From Burkholderiales bacterium (GTDB lineage: Bacteria > Pseudomonadota > Gammaproteobacteria > Burkholderiales > Casimicrobiaceae), in the NCBI GenBank assembly GCA_905339295.1, contig CAJPFI010000021.1, forward strand, positions 62,001-126,000: DNA of 64,000 nt, given 5' to 3'. A program made the position numbers and the translations under genes. The notes under the pieces are model-generated. The model did no database searches. It was not told the origin of the DNA and saw only the letters and a program-made list of their open reading frames with translations. Below are positions 24,007 to 32,883 of this stretch, piece after piece (position 1 is the first letter of the stretch; each line of letters begins with the position of its first letter).

Positions 24007-27000
24007 ATGGCCGAGATCGAAACGGGGCCTGACCGCACCACTCTGGTGCGCCGGTTGCGTGTGCATGCGGCCGAACGCCCCGGCGCCACCGCATTCCTGC
24101 ACCTGATCGACGGTGAGACGCCGCAGGCGTCGCTGACCTACGCGCAGCTGGACCGGAGCGCCCGGGCCATCGCCGCGGCCCTCCAGGACATGCGGCTCGC
24201 AGGGCGGAACGTCGTGCTTGCCTACCCGCCCGGCCTCGAGTTCATCGCCGCCTTCTTCGGTGCGCTCTACGCCGGATGCGTCGCCGTGCCAGCCTACCCG
24301 CCCCGGGCACGAACGCTCGATCGCTTCCACGCGCTCGTTCGCGACGCCGGGGCTCCCGTGGTGCTCAGCACCGCCGCCACCGTCGCCTCGGCGACGGCGA
24401 TGAACGGTCGCGCCGCCGGGATCCGCTGGATCGGGACCGACGCGCTCGCCGAAGCGCCTGCCGGCGGCTGGATCGAACACGATCCGGACCCCGAGTCGCT
24501 GGCGATGATCCAGTACACGTCGGGCTCCACCAGCCGGCCCAAGGGCGTGATGCTCAGCCACGCCAATCTCGTCGCCAACACGCGCGCCATCTGCGACGCG
24601 TTCGAGGTCGGACCCGACACGAAGGGCGTGTTCTGGCTGCCTGCCTGCCACGACATGGGCCTCATCGGCGGCGTCCTCGCGCCGATCTACTGCGGCATCC
24701 AGAACATCATCATCGCGCCCGCGATGTTCGTCCAGAATCCCTTCCTCTGGCTCGACACGATCAGCCGGTTCGGCGCGACTGCCTCCGGCGGGCCCAACTT
24801 CGCTTACGACCTGTGCGTCCGCAAGGTCACGGCGGAGCAGCGCGCCGTCCTCGACCTTTCCTCGTGGTCCGTCGCGTTCATCGGCGCCGAGACCGTCGAG
24901 CCGGCCACGCTCGCCCGCTTCGCCGAGGCCTTCGCCCCGTGCGGATTCCGGCCCGAGTCCTTCTATCCCTGCTACGGCCTCGCGGAGGCGACGCTGATGG
25001 TCACCGGACCCAGGTCCGGACGCGGTGCGTCGGTGCGCGCATTCCGCGACGATGCGCTCGCGCAGAACGTCGTCGTGCCGCTGCCCGACCACGCACCCGG
25101 CGCCCGGCCGCTCGTCGGCTGCGGCGCGCCCGTCGGCTCGTTGCGCGTGGCCATCGTCACGCCCGAGACCGGCGTGCGGGCGGCGCCCGACCGCGTCGGC
25201 GAGATCTGGGTCGCGGGCGAATCCGTCGGCATGGGCTACTGGCGCAATCCCGGAAAGACCGCGGCGACGTTTCGTGCCCGACTGGCCGATGCCGACGACG
25301 CTCCGTTCCTGCGGACCGGCGACCTGGGCTTCATGCACGACCAGCAGCTCTACATCACCGGACGGATCGACGACCTCATCATCGTGCGCGGCCTCAATCA
25401 TCACCCGCAGGACATCGAAGCCACCGCGCGTCAGAGCCATCCGCTCCTCGCCCCCGGCCTCGGCGCGGCTTTCGCGTTCGAGGAGCGCGGCGCGCAGCGC
25501 CTCGTCCTCGTGCACGAAGTCGTCCGCGACGGGAACGCCGATCTGGCCCCGGTCATCGACGCGCTGCGCGCCGCGGTGACCGAGGAGCACGGCCTGGCGC
25601 TCGATGGCGTTGTCCTGATCCGCTGCGGCACCATCGCCAAGACCTCCAGCGGAAAGGTCCAGCGTCACGCGATCCGAGACGCATTCCGCGCCGACGAGCT
25701 GAAACCGCTCGCCCGGTACCGGTCGCCTTCCGCGCTCGCCGCGTCGGCAGTTGCCGCGCCGCCCACCCCCCCGACGGAGTCCACCGCGTTCGCCGCCGTT
25801 TGCCAGCACGCGCTCGCGATGTCGGGCACCGGTCTCGCCGACGTCGCGCCCGAAACGCCGATCTCGGCACTCGGCCTCGATTCGTTGCAGCGTGTCGAGC
25901 TCGTGGCCGCACTCGAGAAGAGCTTCGGGCGCCATCTGCCGGACACGGTTTACCGCCAGGCGACGACCCTCGGCGACCTCGCCGCCGCCGTCCAGAAGCA
26001 TCTCGTCGATCACCCGCGTTCCGACGTGTCCGCATGCGACGTTCCGGCGGAAAACTGCGACGTGGCGCAGTTCCCCGAATACCTGGAGCTCATGCGCCAC
26101 AAGCGCATGCTGCTGGCCGTCACCGAAGCGAACCCCTACTTTCGCGTGGACCGGGGCGACGACGCGACGCACGGCATCCCCGGCGTCGCCCGCATCGACG
26201 ACCGGACGCCGACCAACTTCTGCGCCTACGACTACGTCGGGATGGCGCACGACCCGGAGGTCATCGCGGCAACCAAGGACGCGATCGATCGCTACGGCAC
26301 CGGCGCGGGCGCGAGCCGCCTCGTCTCCGGCGAAAAGCTGGTCCATCGCGAGCTCGAGCAGGCGCTCGCCGCATTCCTCGGCACGCCCGCCGCGATCGTC
26401 TTCGTCTCCGGGCACGCGACCAACGTCACGACCATCGGGCACCTGATGGGCGCGGGGGACCTCATCGTCCACGACATCCTGGCGCACAACTCGATCCTCC
26501 AGGGCGCGCGCCTCTCCGGCGCGACCTGCCGCGGATTCGCGCACAACGACTGGCGCGCGCTCGACGCGCTCCTGGCGGGCATCCGCCACGACTACCGTCG
26601 CGTGCTCATCGCGATCGAAGGCGTCTACAGCATGGATGGCGACTACCCCGACCTGGCGCGATTCGTCGACATCAAGGAAAGGCATCGCGCGATGCTCTAC
26701 GTCGACGAGGCGCATTCGCTCGGAACCATGGGCAGGACCGGGCGCGGCCTCGCCGAGCACGCCGCAGTCGCCCCCTCCCGCGTCGACGTGTGGATGGGCA
26801 CGCTGTCCAAGTCGCTGGCCAGTTGCGGCGGCTACATCGCGGGCTCGGCCGAGCTCGTCGAGTACCTCAAGTACACGGCGCCCGGCTTCGTCTACAGCGT
26901 GGGAATCTCCCCGCCCAACGCGGCCACGGCGCTGGCCGCCCTGACAGTACTCCGGCGCGAGCCGCGGCGCGTCGCGCGGCTCCACGAGCTGTCGAGCCTC

Positions 27001-27264
27001 TTCCTCCGGCTCGCGCGCGAGCGCGGGCTCGATACGGGGGTCGCCGCGGGGACCCCGGTGATCCCGGTCATCGTCGGCAACTCGGTCCGCTGCCTGCTGC
27101 TCTCCCGCGCCCTCCTGCGTCGCGGCATCAATGTCCAGCCGATCATCCATCCGGCCGTGCCCGAGCACGCCACGCGGTTGCGGGTGTTCGTCACGATCAA
27201 TCACACCGAGTCGCTCGTCCGGGGCGCCGTCGATGCGATCGCGGAGGAACTCGCGAAGCTCTAG
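24007..27264 (+). CDS. fused fatty-acyl-AMP ligase, acyl carrier and oxoamine synthase (SPT-like)
   Basis: Three-domain protein of 1085 residues. Residues 1-580 are a fatty-acyl-AMP ligase (IQYTSGSTSRPKGVMLSHAN; PACHDMGLIGG; FYPCYGLAEATL; FLRTGDLGF). Residues 590-690 are an acyl carrier domain with GLDSLQRVEL; Ser626 should carry phosphopantetheine. Residues 715-1085 are a PLP-dependent alpha-oxoamine synthase (HDILAHNSILQGARLSG; YVDEAHSLGTMGRTGRG; MGTLSKSLAS with Lys935 as the PLP lysine). The chain logic is to activate a fatty acid, load it on the carrier, and condense it with an amino acid with loss of CO2. In Caulobacter the serine palmitoyltransferase, carrier and acyl-ACP synthetase are separate proteins. 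The genes after it look like ceramide synthase and 3-ketosphinganine reductase, so serine palmitoyltransferase is the favoured role. Confidence 0.85.
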   Translation: MAEIETGPDRTTLVRRLRVHAAERPGATAFLHLIDGETPQASLTYAQLDRSARAIAAALQDMRLAGRNVVLAYPPGLEFIAAFFGALYAGCVAVPAYPPRARTLDRFHALVRDAGAPVVLSTAATVASATAMNGRAAGIRWIGTDALAEAPAGGWIEHDPDPESLAMIQYTSGSTSRPKGVMLSHANLVANTRAICDAFEVGPDTKGVFWLPACHDMGLIGGVLAPIYCGIQNIIIAPAMFVQNPFLWLDTISRFGATASGGPNFAYDLCVRKVTAEQRAVLDLSSWSVAFIGAETVEPATLARFAEAFAPCGFRPESFYPCYGLAEATLMVTGPRSGRGASVRAFRDDALAQNVVVPLPDHAPGARPLVGCGAPVGSLRVAIVTPETGVRAAPDRVGEIWVAGESVGMGYWRNPGKTAATFRARLADADDAPFLRTGDLGFMHDQQLYITGRIDDLIIVRGLNHHPQDIEATARQSHPLLAPGLGAAFAFEERGAQRLVLVHEVVRDGNADLAPVIDALRAAVTEEHGLALDGVVLIRCGTIAKTSSGKVQRHAIRDAFRADELKPLARYRSPSALAASAVAAPPTPPTESTAFAAVCQHALAMSGTGLADVAPETPISALGLDSLQRVELVAALEKSFGRHLPDTVYRQATTLGDLAAAVQKHLVDHPRSDVSACDVPAENCDVAQFPEYLELMRHKRMLLAVTEANPYFRVDRGDDATHGIPGVARIDDRTPTNFCAYDYVGMAHDPEVIAATKDAIDRYGTGAGASRLVSGEKLVHRELEQALAAFLGTPAAIVFVSGHATNVTTIGHLMGAGDLIVHDILAHNSILQGARLSGATCRGFAHNDWRALDALLAGIRHDYRRVLIAIEGVYSMDGDYPDLARFVDIKERHRAMLYVDEAHSLGTMGRTGRGLAEHAAVAPSRVDVWMGTLSKSLASCGGYIAGSAELVEYLKYTAPGFVYSVGISPPNAATALAALTVLRREPRRVARLHELSSLFLRLARERGLDTGVAAGTPVIPVIVGNSVRCLLLSRALLRRGINVQPIIHPAVPEHATRLRVFVTINHTESLVRGAVDAIAEELAKL

Positions 27265-27274
27265 CCCGGCCACC

Positions 27275-28249
27275 ATGCCCGTCCCGCGCCAGCGAAGCGC
27301 CCCATCCGTGCCAGACACCGGCCCCGCCATCGTGGTGGACAGGCTCTGCAAGCGCTACGGGGCATTCAGGGCCGTCGACGACATCTCGTTCACCGTCAGG
27401 TCGGGCGAGGTGTTCGCGTTCCTCGGCCCCAACGGCGCCGGGAAGAGCACGACCGCCGAAGTGATCGAGACCATCCGCGCCCCGACGTCGGGAACCGTCA
27501 CGGTGCTCGGCATGGACGTCACGAAGCGCAAGGCCGACGTGGTCCGGCGGATCGGCGTGCTGCCGCAGAACTTCAGCTCGTTCGATCGCATCACGGTGCG
27601 CGAGAGCCTGCAGTACTACGCCCGCGTGTTCGGGTCCCGCGCCGACATCGACGCCCTGATGGATCTGACCAACCTGCGCGACAAGTCCGCGGCCCTGTTC
27701 AACACCCTCTCCGGCGGTCTCAAACAACGCCTCGGGATCGCGGTCGCGCTGGTCTGCGACCCGGAGATCGTCTTCCTCGACGAACCCACGACCGGTCTCG
27801 ACCCCCACGCCCGGCGCCAGGTCTGGGAGGTGCTCAAGGGGCTGAAACGCCGCGGGAAGACGGTCTTCCTCACGACCCATTACATGGAGGAAGCCGAGCT
27901 CCTGGCCGATACCGTCGCGATCATCTCCAACGGACGCATCGTCGCGATCGACTCGCCGGCGAGGCTGACCGAGAAGCACGCCGAACAGATGCGGCTGACG
28001 CTGAAGTCGATCGACCCGGCCGCGGCGGGGCTGATCCGGAACCTGGGCTTTTCCCCGATTCCGATGGGCGACGACGATCTTTGCGTCCCCGTGAAGACTC
28101 CCGGAGATGTCCACCGCATCCTCGAGGCGATCCAGCGATCCGGGCTGGCGCTCGGCGGGCTCGACGTGCGCAAGCCCAACCTCGAGGAGGTGTTCCTGAA
28201 GCTGACGTCCGAGTCCCCCGCGGCCGGCGACCGGGACCGCGCCGCATGA
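27275..28249 (+). CDS. ABC transporter ATPase (ABC-2 / lipid or drug exporter type)
   Basis: ATPase of 324 residues. Walker A is FLGPNGAGKSTT, the Q-loop is GVLPQNFSSFD, the signature is LSGGLKQRLGIAVAL, Walker B is IVFLDEPTTGLD and the H-loop is LTTHYMEEAE. The C-terminal extension is typical of DrrA-like exporters. The ATG at 27275 lies 10 bases after the fusion gene; GTG 27308 is possible. The gene overlaps its permease gene by 4 bases. In this cluster it could move a sphingolipid or glycolipid precursor. Confidence 0.92.
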   Translation: MPVPRQRSAPSVPDTGPAIVVDRLCKRYGAFRAVDDISFTVRSGEVFAFLGPNGAGKSTTAEVIETIRAPTSGTVTVLGMDVTKRKADVVRRIGVLPQNFSSFDRITVRESLQYYARVFGSRADIDALMDLTNLRDKSAALFNTLSGGLKQRLGIAVALVCDPEIVFLDEPTTGLDPHARRQVWEVLKGLKRRGKTVFLTTHYMEEAELLADTVAIISNGRIVAIDSPARLTEKHAEQMRLTLKSIDPAAAGLIRNLGFSPIPMGDDDLCVPVKTPGDVHRILEAIQRSGLALGGLDVRKPNLEEVFLKLTSESPAAGDRDRAA

Positions 28250-29361
28250 CCCCCCGGATCATCGCCGCCAATCTCGGCGTGCGGCTCAGGAGCTTCTATC
28301 GCGAGCGGTCGGCGATGTTCTTCACGTTCGCCTTCCCGGTGATCCTGGTGCTCGTGTTCGGCACGATCTTCACCAAGCCCGAGCACCTCAACCTCGACCT
28401 CCGGGTCCAGGACAACAGCCGCAGCGAAGCGTCGGCACGGCTTCTCGGCGCCCTCGCCGCCGGCGACGCGTTCACGGTCACGCCGGTGCCGGTCGACGTC
28501 GACGCCACGCAGTACGCGAAGGAACACGGGCTGAACCTGCTGCTCGTGATCCCGAAGGACTTCGAGGCCCTGCAGCAACAGCGCGTCACCGGCCCCCGCG
28601 CCGGCGTCCCGGTGCCGCTCACCTATGTGTACGACCCCAGCTCGACGTCGGTGGACACCAAGATCCGGCTCCTGGACACGATCGTGGCCGCGGCCAACCA
28701 GCAGGCGACCGGCAGCCCCCCGGCGATCAGGCTCGTCGCCGCGTCGATCCTGCCCGAACGCTACCGCTTCATCGAATTCTTCGTCCCCGGCATCATCGCG
28801 ATGGCGATCATGACCTCGTGCCTGTCGAACGTGCTCAACATGAATGCGGAGCTGCGCCAGAAGGGCATCCTCCGCAAGCTCGCCACGACGCCGATCACGC
28901 GCGCCGACTGGCTCGCCTCGAGCATCGTCTACCAGCTCATCCTGTCGGTCGTCTCGACCGTCGCCATCCTGCTCGTCAGCTACTTCGTGTTCGACGTCCG
29001 GCTGCACATCGGGATCTGGCTGCCGCTCATCCTCTTCGTCGAGGTCATCGCCTTCGTCGGCATCGGCATGCTGCTCACCCCGTTCGCCAAGGAGGCCGAG
29101 AGCGCGTCCGCGGTCGCCAACGCCTTCCTGTTCCCGATGATGTTCCTTTCCGGAACCTTCTTTCCGGTGGAGATGATGCCGGCCTTCCTGCAGGCGTTCG
29201 CCAAGCTGCTCCCGCTCTATTACGTCAACGAGGCGCTGCGCGCGGCGATGATCTTCGTCGACGACGCGGCGACCTTGCGGTCCCTCGGCGTGACGGCCGC
29301 GTTCGCCGCGGTCGTGTTCGTCGCCGGGACGTTCAGGACGCGGTGGGACGAGGGCACATGA
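28246..29361 (+). CDS. ABC-2 type permease
   Basis: Membrane subunit of 371 residues. One N-terminal membrane helix (AMFFTFAFPVILVLVFGTIF), a periplasmic domain (residues 45-180) and five C-terminal helices including FFVPGIIAMAIMTSCLSNVL are visible, the classic ABC-2 layout. The segment RQKGILRKLATTPITRADWL is the coupling region. The start overlaps the ATPase stop (ATGA). Its own stop overlaps the ATG of a short repeat-encoded frame. Confidence 0.9.
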   Translation: MTPRIIAANLGVRLRSFYRERSAMFFTFAFPVILVLVFGTIFTKPEHLNLDLRVQDNSRSEASARLLGALAAGDAFTVTPVPVDVDATQYAKEHGLNLLLVIPKDFEALQQQRVTGPRAGVPVPLTYVYDPSSTSVDTKIRLLDTIVAAANQQATGSPPAIRLVAASILPERYRFIEFFVPGIIAMAIMTSCLSNVLNMNAELRQKGILRKLATTPITRADWLASSIVYQLILSVVSTVAILLVSYFVFDVRLHIGIWLPLILFVEVIAFVGIGMLLTPFAKEAESASAVANAFLFPMMFLSGTFFPVEMMPAFLQAFAKLLPLYYVNEALRAAMIFVDDAATLRSLGVTAAFAAVVFVAGTFRTRWDEGT

Positions 29362-29615
29362 GCGCGCCGGGCCGCCCCAAGCGCGAATGCCGGAGCGCGC
29401 AGCGCGAAGGCTTCCACTTCCGCGCGCCGGGCCGCCCCAAGCGCGAATGCCGGAGCGCGCAGCGCGAAGGCTTCCACTTCCGCGCGCCGGGCCGCCCCAG
29501 GCGCGAATACCGGAGCGCGCAGCGCGAAGGCTTCCTCTTCCGCGCGCCGGGCCGCCCCAGGCGCGAACGACTCCCTCCGGGGGGGACGGCGCGCAGCGGC
29601 ACGGAGGCCCTCTGA
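29358..29615 (+). CDS. short repeat-encoded frame (20-residue repeats)
   Basis: An ATG overlaps the permease stop (ATGA) and opens an 85-codon frame made almost entirely of a 20-residue unit, APGRPKRECRSAQREGFHFR, present about 3.4 times. It ends at TGA 29613-29615, just after GGAGG and right at the next gene. Nothing suggests a folded protein. It may be translated simply because it bridges two coupled genes. I recall similar GRPK/SAQREG peptides from other Betaproteobacteria, but no function for them. Confidence 0.4.
   Translation: MSAPGRPKRECRSAQREGFHFRAPGRPKRECRSAQREGFHFRAPGRPRREYRSAQREGFLFRAPGRPRRERLPPGGTARSGTEAL
29362..29567. repeat. 60-bp tandem repeat, 3.4 copies
   Basis: The unit starting GCGCGCCGGGCCGCCCC repeats with exact 60-base spacing at 29362, 29422, 29482 and 29542 (partial). 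Copies 1 and 2 are identical; copy 3 differs at three positions and copy 4 breaks off after about 26 bases. The length keeps reading frame, so copy number can change without frameshift. It sits inside an operon between the ABC permease and a transferase gene. Confidence 0.97.
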
Positions 29616-30586
29616 GTGCCGACAAGCGCATCCTGTTCATCTGCGGCTCGATGAACCAGACGACCCAGATGCATCAGATCTCGCGGCACCTGACCGGATA
29701 CCGGCAAGCATTCACGCCGTTCTACTGCGACGGCCTGCAGGAGGCGATGCGGCGGCTGAAGCTCCTCGAGTTCACGATCATCGGCGCCAAGCTCGCGGAG
29801 CGCTGCCATCGATACCTGCGCGACGCGGATCTCGCGATCGACTACCAGGGGCGGCGCGGCCCGTACGACCTCGTGGTCACCTGCTCCGATGTCCTCGTCC
29901 AGAAGAACATCCGCGGCAGCCGGATCGTCCTGGTGCAGGAAGGCATCACCGATCCGGAGACCGCCGCCTTCCGCCTCGTGCAGCGGCACCGCTCGCTCCC
30001 GCTGTGGATCGCGGGGACCGCCGCGACCGGCCTCTCCGACGCCTACCGGGCCTTCTGCGTCGCCAGCGACGGATACCGCGACCTGTTCGTCCGCAAGGGC
30101 GCGAAGGCGGAGAAGATCGTCGTCACCGGCATCCCGAACTTCGACCATTGCGAGCGCTATCGCGACAACGCGTTTCCGCACCGTCACTACGTGCTCGTCT
30201 GCACGTCGCCGCTGCGGGAGGTCTTCCGAGGCGAGGATCGGCCCGCGTTCATCCGCCATGCCGTCGCGCTTGCCAACGGCCGCCCGATGATCTTCAAGTT
30301 CCATCCCAACGAGGACATGGCCCGGGCCGAGAAGGAAGTGCGGCAATACGCGCCGGGCGCGCTGACGTTCAGGGACGGCAGTGCGGAGGAGATGATCGCG
30401 AACTGCGACGTGCTGATCTCCCGGTACTCGTCCACGGCGTTCGTCGGATTGGCGCTGGGCAAGGAAACCCACTCGGACATCCCGGCGGACGAACTGCGCC
30501 GATTGCTGCCGGTGCAGAACAACGCCGCCGCGGCGAACATCGCGGAGGTCTGCCGGCGGGTCATCGCCGACCGGGGCATCCGGTGA
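29612..30586 (+). CDS. GT-B-like transferase (CDP-glycerol phosphotransferase-like)
   Basis: About 324 residues with a GT-B look: an N-terminal Rossmann-like start (KRILFICGSMNQTTQ), a central VVTGIPNFDHCERY, then MIFKFHPNEDMARAEKEV and DVLISRYSSTAFVGLALGKE. The HPNE and S-S-T patterns resemble CDP-glycerol glycerophosphotransferases and UDP-GlcNAc 2-epimerase-like proteins. The start is unclear: no ATG or GTG in frame lies just before the domain. CTG 29612 has GGAGG 4 bases upstream. ATG 29447 would add repeat-derived residues, and ATG 29651 would cut the first strand. It may add a head group to the lipid made by this cluster. Confidence 0.7.
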   Translation: MSADKRILFICGSMNQTTQMHQISRHLTGYRQAFTPFYCDGLQEAMRRLKLLEFTIIGAKLAERCHRYLRDADLAIDYQGRRGPYDLVVTCSDVLVQKNIRGSRIVLVQEGITDPETAAFRLVQRHRSLPLWIAGTAATGLSDAYRAFCVASDGYRDLFVRKGAKAEKIVVTGIPNFDHCERYRDNAFPHRHYVLVCTSPLREVFRGEDRPAFIRHAVALANGRPMIFKFHPNEDMARAEKEVRQYAPGALTFRDGSAEEMIANCDVLISRYSSTAFVGLALGKETHSDIPADELRRLLPVQNNAAAANIAEVCRRVIADRGIR

Positions 30587-31710
30587 GCGGCGGAATCACC
30601 GTCCGGGCGGTGACGGCGTGGCGGGATCGGCGGCGTTTCCAGCGGCTCCCCTGGACGATCTACGCGAACGACCCGAACTGGGTCCCGCCGATCCTCTCGC
30701 AGGAGCGGCGGCTGCTCGGCTGGGGGCGGCACCCCTTCTTCGATCACGCGGAAATGGTGACGCTCGTCGCCGAACGGGACGGCAAGGTCGGCGGACGCAT
30801 CGCGGTGTTCGTCAACGACGTCCACAACGCGAAGTACGACGAAGGACGCGGGTTCTTCGGCTTCTTCGAATGCGTCGACGACCTCGGCGTCGCGCGCGCG
30901 CTCTTCGATGCGGGCCGTGCCTGGCTCCTGCAGCGCGGGATGACCACGTGGCGGGGACCGGTCAATCCGTCGCTCAACTACACCTGCGGCCTGCTGGTCG
31001 AGGGCTTCGACCGCCCGCCGGTGTTCCTGACGACCTACAACCCGCCGCACTACGCCGCGCTGATCGAGGCGTGCGGCTTCGCCAAGGCGCAGGACCTGTA
31101 CGCCTACGAGATGGACGTGGCGCTCCTCGCGAAGCTGGTCGATCGCTACAAGCCCGCGGTCCTGTCGGCGCTCGAAGGCGACGACCTCTCGGTGCGCCGG
31201 TTCGACCCGTCGCGCTTCGCCGCGGAGATCGGGACGTTCCTGGACATCTACAACCGCGCGCTCGACGGCACGTGGGGCTTCACCCCGCTGCAGGAGGGCG
31301 AGGTGAAGCACATCGCCGCCGAACTGGGGCACATCATCGCGCCGGAGTTCGCGGCATTCGCCGTGGTCGACGGCAAGGCCGTCGGCGCCGTGCTGGCGCT
31401 GCTCGACTACAACCAGATCCTGCGCAAGCTCGACGGCCGGCTGTTCCCCTTCGGCATCCTCAGGCTCATGTGGGGGCGCAGGCGGATCAACGTCGCGCGG
31501 GCGATGGCCGTGATCATGGTTCCCGGGTGGCAGTCATCGGGCCTCGGCATCGTGCTGCTGGATCGCCTCGTCGAGGCCGCGAAGCCGTGGGGTCTCGAGC
31601 GCTGGGAGTTCTCGTGGGTGCTCGAGAGCAACGACAGCTCGCGCGGGACGCTCGAGCGGGCGGGAACGAAGCGGGCCAGGACCTACCGCATCTACGACCG
31701 AGCGCTGTGA
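30583..31710 (+). CDS. GNAT-like N-acyltransferase, bacterial ceramide synthase type
   Basis: Protein of 375 residues. Diagnostic segments are DPNWVPPILSQERRLL, HPFFDHAEM, GGRIAVFVNDVHNAKYDEG, GFFGFFECVDD, RGPVNPSLNYTCGLLVEGFD and YNPPHYAALIEACGF. These match the family that includes the Caulobacter ceramide synthase (bCerS), which N-acylates sphinganine or 3-ketosphinganine. The GTG start overlaps the previous stop by 4 bases (GTGA). Together with the SPT-like fusion and the epimerase-like reductase it completes the three known steps of bacterial ceramide synthesis. Family membership is read from recalled motifs. Confidence 0.75.
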   Translation: MSGGITVRAVTAWRDRRRFQRLPWTIYANDPNWVPPILSQERRLLGWGRHPFFDHAEMVTLVAERDGKVGGRIAVFVNDVHNAKYDEGRGFFGFFECVDDLGVARALFDAGRAWLLQRGMTTWRGPVNPSLNYTCGLLVEGFDRPPVFLTTYNPPHYAALIEACGFAKAQDLYAYEMDVALLAKLVDRYKPAVLSALEGDDLSVRRFDPSRFAAEIGTFLDIYNRALDGTWGFTPLQEGEVKHIAAELGHIIAPEFAAFAVVDGKAVGAVLALLDYNQILRKLDGRLFPFGILRLMWGRRRINVARAMAVIMVPGWQSSGLGIVLLDRLVEAAKPWGLERWEFSWVLESNDSSRGTLERAGTKRARTYRIYDRAL

Positions 31711-31713
31711 GCG

Positions 31714-31771
31714 CGCGGCGGCTTCCGGACCCGGCCGGCGCCGCGTCCGGGATGCCGGTTCGGCCGCCGCG
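31714..31771. terminator. Inverted repeat between convergent genes
   Basis: CGCGGCGGC (31714-31722) pairs with GCCGCCGCG (31763-31771); inside, CCGGAC (31725-31730) pairs with GTCCGG (31745-31750). It lies between the convergent ceramide-synthase-like and epimerase-like genes and could serve both strands. No T-run is present. Confidence 0.5.
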
Positions 31772-31787
31772 GCACGACGCAGGACGC

Positions 31788-32846
31788 TCAAAGCCAGCCC
31801 ACGTCGCGGTACCACTGCGCGGTTTCGCGCAGCCGATCGGCGAGGGTCGTCGTCGGCAACCAGCCGAACTGCCGGCGCGCTTTCGCCGACGAGCACGTCC
31901 ACGAGCCTGCGAGAACGTCGCGGACCTTGTCGCGCCCGATCCACCCCGGTCGCCGGCGGATCTGCGACATGACGTCGCCAAGCCGGCCGATCGTCCGCAT
32001 CGACCACGCCGGCAGACGGAGGACACGGGGCGGCGGCCTCCCGAGCGCGCGTGCGATCGCCATGCCGAGCTCGACGTGCGACATGTCGTCCGCCGCCGCG
32101 AAATAGATGCCGTGTCCCGCCACGCCGGTCACGAGCCGCTCGCCCTGCTCTGCGGCAAGCACGAGGCACTCGACCAGGTCCGCCACGGCGACGAGCGAGA
32201 CGCGGCGGTCGCCTGACCCACCGACGACATGCAGGCCCGATCGGGCGATCGGCCTGAACACCTCGACCATCCCCCGATCCCCTGCGCCGAACACGATGCA
32301 GGGCCGCACGACCGTGATGGGCAACGCGTCGGCGTAGGTCAGGGCCACCCGCTCGCCGGCGAGCTTGCTGCGACCGTACTGCGAGACCGGCGCCGGCAGG
32401 TCGCTCTCGACGGCCGGTCTGGCCCCCGAGGGCCCGACTGCCGCGAGCGACGAGACCAGCACGAGGACCGGAGGGTCGGGCAGGCCGGCGCACGCTTCCG
32501 CAACCGCCTCGACGCCTCCCGCGTTCACCCGCAGGAAGTCTCCCGCGTCCATCGCCCGGACGAGTCCCGCGACGTGGAACACGAAGCGGGCGTTCGACGA
32601 CGCGATGGCACGCGCGACCGATGCGCGGTCGACGATGTCGCAGTCGACGAGCCGGGCGCCCGTCGCGCGCAGCTCGTCGACTCCCGACGTCGCACGCACG
32701 GCGCACGACACGCGGCAGCCACTCGCGGTCAGCCGGCGGACGAGGTGCCCGCCGATGAAGCCGCTGGCGCCGGTGACCAGAACCGGCCGGCCCGTGACGG
32801 ACGTCACGCGCGACGGCCCGGGGGCCGCAGCGGGCGTCTCCGGCAT
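31788..32846 (-). CDS. NAD-dependent epimerase/reductase (3-ketosphinganine reductase candidate)
   Basis: Extended SDR protein of 352 residues: VLVTGASGFIGGHLVRRL near residue 22, the Asn/Ala segment FHVAGLVRAMDAGDFLRVN, the Ser in VLVSSLAAVG, the catalytic YGRSK and the following TVVRPCIVFGAGDRG. The Caulobacter 3-ketosphinganine reductase CerR is an epimerase-like SDR encoded near serine palmitoyltransferase, which makes that role likely here. Proteins that reduce flavonoids or sterols look similar, so the sequence alone does not settle it. It is convergent with the ceramide-synthase-like gene and 37 bases after the chalcone-isomerase-like gene on the same strand. Confidence 0.78.
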   Translation of the reverse strand: MPETPAAAPGPSRVTSVTGRPVLVTGASGFIGGHLVRRLTASGCRVSCAVRATSGVDELRATGARLVDCDIVDRASVARAIASSNARFVFHVAGLVRAMDAGDFLRVNAGGVEAVAEACAGLPDPPVLVLVSSLAAVGPSGARPAVESDLPAPVSQYGRSKLAGERVALTYADALPITVVRPCIVFGAGDRGMVEVFRPIARSGLHVVGGSGDRRVSLVAVADLVECLVLAAEQGERLVTGVAGHGIYFAAADDMSHVELGMAIARALGRPPPRVLRLPAWSMRTIGRLGDVMSQIRRRPGWIGRDKVRDVLAGSWTCSSAKARRQFGWLPTTTLADRLRETAQWYRDVGWL

Positions 32847-32883
32847 GGCGGGATGCGGCGAATCGACCGGGGGCTCGCGCGCG

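Noticed and set aside
29362-29567. CRISPR array
   Set aside because: Units are contiguous 60-base tandem copies without distinct spacers and lie inside a coding operon.
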